A DNA stretch of 64,000 nt from an uncultured Cellvibrio sp. (GTDB lineage Bacteria; Pseudomonadota; Gammaproteobacteria; Pseudomonadales; Cellvibrionaceae), in assembly GCA_946480695.1 (NCBI GenBank), contig CAMLKG010000006.1, positions 1-64,000 of the forward strand, written 5' to 3'. The number at the start of each line of letters is the position of its first letter. The first letter of the stretch is position 1. This document shows positions 62,707 through 64,000 of the stretch, piece by piece. The notes beneath the pieces are model-generated. The model made no database searches and was not told the DNA's origin. It saw nothing but the letters and a program-made list of their open reading frames with translations. The position numbers and the translations under genes are program-made.

Positions 62707-63722
62707 AAATAAACGCCGACCGCCTGCAATTGCGTAATAATTTCGTTGTGCAATTCCACACCGCTTTCCTTTTGCTTCCTGGCGATTTGCCAGCCGCGTT
62801 CGCCGGGGTAAGCAAAGGGCGCTGCTTCCGTTTTTAAATAATCGATAAAATCAAGGGTGTGCCGCTGGAATTCCGTGGGATCTATAAATGATTGGACGTT
62901 AAGCGCTATAAAAATTTTACTTGCATAACGATCAATACCGCTCGGGTCGGCGCCACGAATCTGTTGGGTAAAGGCTGCGCCTGCCAGGGCCGCGGTTAAC
63001 AGCTCGAACATCACCGACAACCCCGCGCCTTTGTGCTCGCCCATGGGTAACACAGCACCCTCCAAAATTGCTTTGGCATCGTTTGAAGGCTTGCCTTCCG
63101 CATCCAGGCCCCAATTGCCCGGTAATGCCTTCCCTTCGCGTAACCAGGTACCTACTTTGCCCACGGCGGCCTGGCTCATTGCCATGTCCAGGATTATCGG
63201 TTCACCGGGGTTAGCCCCCGGAATACCGATAGCGAGAGGGTTGTTACCGATAACGGCTTTAGTCGCCCCGCCAATTGCCATGGTGGGAATTGCATTGGTC
63301 GTGCATATACCGATAAACCCGGCTTGCGCTGCGCGATTGGCGTATGCATGGGCGCGTCCCCAATGCGTAGTGTTTTTAGCGAGGCAAACACCCACGCCAA
63401 ATGCTCCCGCCAAATCCATTGCATGTTGCATTGCGTTTTGGGCAGCATAACGTCCGGGTCCGTTATCGCAGTCCATGACCGCTATCGCGCCAAATTGCCG
63501 TTGTAACGAAAACTGCGGATGCTGATTCACCCGGCCATCAGCAAGTGCGGCCAGCAACGCCGGTAACATACGTACGCCGTGTGAGGCAACACCATGCAAG
63601 TCAGCCTCGGTCATTATTTCCGCTTCAACCAACGCCTGCCCAGATGTAATACCTGCTACCGATAAACGGTCATGGATTTTCTGTTTTAGTAATTCGTAGG
63701 GAACAATACTGAAAGCACTCAT
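62703..63722 (-). CDS. Ldh-family NAD(P)-dependent oxidoreductase (malate/L-lactate/sulfolactate dehydrogenase type)
   Basis: A 339-residue protein of the malate/L-lactate dehydrogenase family (Pfam Ldh_2), unrelated to Rossmann-type LDH. Typical segments are EAEIMTEADLHGVASHGVRMLPAL, AIAVMDCDNGPGRYAAQNAMQHAMDLA, NTTHWGRAHAYANRAAQAGFIGICTTNA, NPLAIGIPGANPGEPIILDMAMSQAAVGKV and MGEHKGAGLSVMFELL. Members oxidise 2-hydroxy acids, among them malate, ureidoglycolate and (R)-sulfolactate. The sulfur-rich setting makes sulfolactate worth testing, but this is inference. Confidence 0.9.
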   Translation of the reverse strand: MSAFSIVPYELLKQKIHDRLSVAGITSGQALVEAEIMTEADLHGVASHGVRMLPALLAALADGRVNQHPQFSLQRQFGAIAVMDCDNGPGRYAAQNAMQHAMDLAGAFGVGVCLAKNTTHWGRAHAYANRAAQAGFIGICTTNAIPTMAIGGATKAVIGNNPLAIGIPGANPGEPIILDMAMSQAAVGKVGTWLREGKALPGNWGLDAEGKPSNDAKAILEGAVLPMGEHKGAGLSVMFELLTAALAGAAFTQQIRGADPSGIDRYASKIFIALNVQSFIDPTEFQRHTLDFIDYLKTEAAPFAYPGERGWQIARKQKESGVELHNEIITQLQAVGVYF

Positions 63723-63871
63723 TCTGAAATCCGCAAATTAAAGGGTTGGCATGAATAATTCTTACTGATCATTGCAACAAAGGATACCACAGGCATATTG
63801 CACCAAACGGTGGAGTTTCTTTGCCATCCTGCTGCATGGATTTAATCACTGCAATGATTTTTTCCAGACAA

Positions 63872-63891
63872 AGTGTTTATAAACAAACACT
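63872..63891. repeat. 7-6-7 perfect inverted repeat
   Basis: AGTGTTT-N6-AAACACT lies about 150 bases upstream of the Ldh gene on the other strand. It resembles the dyad at 41811 in its TGTTTA/AACA core. Role unknown. Confidence 0.4.
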
Positions 63892-63900
63892 GTATACAGC

Positions 63901-63999
63901 TCATACCCCAGGCTTAATTATTGAAAAAACAAATTCCTGCGGAGGTAAATCTTTTGGTTCTTTAATAATGAACTCGCCACATCCCGATTTATAGCCAAA
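63901..63999 (-). CDS. Possible 3' end of a gene continuing beyond the window
   Basis: On the minus strand a frame runs in from the window edge for 32 codons to a TGA at 63903-63901. Its composition (SGCGEFIIKEPKDLPPQEFVF) is protein-like. The length is too short to exclude chance, and no family is recognised. Confidence 0.25.
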   Translation of the reverse strand, partial: FGYKSGCGEFIIKEPKDLPPQEFVFSIIKPGV

Positions 64000-64000
64000 T

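Overview
The window looks like part of a chromosome of a gammaproteobacterium close to Cellvibrio / Cellvibrionaceae. This is an inference from gene content: large carbohydrate-type TonB-dependent receptors, a dedicated TonB-ExbB-ExbD set, a PEP-CTERM protein and moderate GC with AT-rich intergenic regions. No rRNA, tRNA or CRISPR array was seen.

Region 1 (1-23362) is the right-hand part of a hybrid NRPS/PKS gene cluster. The window opens inside the last carrier domain of an upstream NRPS. Then follow a membrane-anchored penicillin-acylase-family Ntn hydrolase, a PvdE-type cyclic-peptide ABC exporter, a type II thioesterase, a C-A-PCP NRPS whose A-domain code reads as glycine, and a PKS module ordered KS-AT-(pseudoKR)-KR-DH-ACP. 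After these come a sigma-54 response regulator with its histidine kinase and a MacAB-like tripartite exporter (adaptor, ATPase, FtsX permease), which has its own sigma-54 promoter. The cluster ends with a luciferase-like monooxygenase embedded in remnants of an adenylation domain and carrying a TubC-type docking domain. The layout repeats the pyoverdine logic (acylated precursor, PvdE-like export, periplasmic deacylation by an acylase, MacAB-type efflux). It also contains the parts (Gly A domain plus A-domain-embedded monooxygenase) that make terminal amides in melithiazol/myxothiazol-type pathways.

Region 2 (23363-27141) is a mobile-element scar: a degenerate group II intron with a broken reverse transcriptase, an IS66-family element with a multiply frameshifted tnpC, and a 106-codon 3' fragment of dnaE2 (error-prone polymerase).

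Region 3 (28093-64000) is dominated by sulfur and redox genes. It holds a 1-Cys peroxiredoxin, tonB-exbB-exbD, chromate export genes chrB-chrA and an SfnR-like sigma-54 activator without a receiver domain. A sulfate ABC operon (two YezD proteins, porin, sbp, cysT, cysW, cysA) lies divergent from a TonB-dependent receptor. Further on are a DsbD-like reductase with a redoxin, a rhodanese/membrane-protein/lectin/cytochrome group, a second TonB-dependent receptor, a PSD1 (DUF1549/DUF1553) plus DUF1501 pair, a cytochrome-like protein, a peroxiredoxin and an Ldh-family dehydrogenase.

The most unexpected signal is a set of six -24/-12 (sigma-54) promoter matches in short upstream regions, each correctly oriented: before tonB, the sulfate operon, both TonB-dependent receptors, the rhodanese group and PSD1/DUF1501. 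With the SfnR-like activator in their midst, this suggests a single sigma-54 regulon for sulfur-source acquisition with its own TonB energiser. A class D beta-lactamase relic with an internal deletion lies at 52.6 kb.
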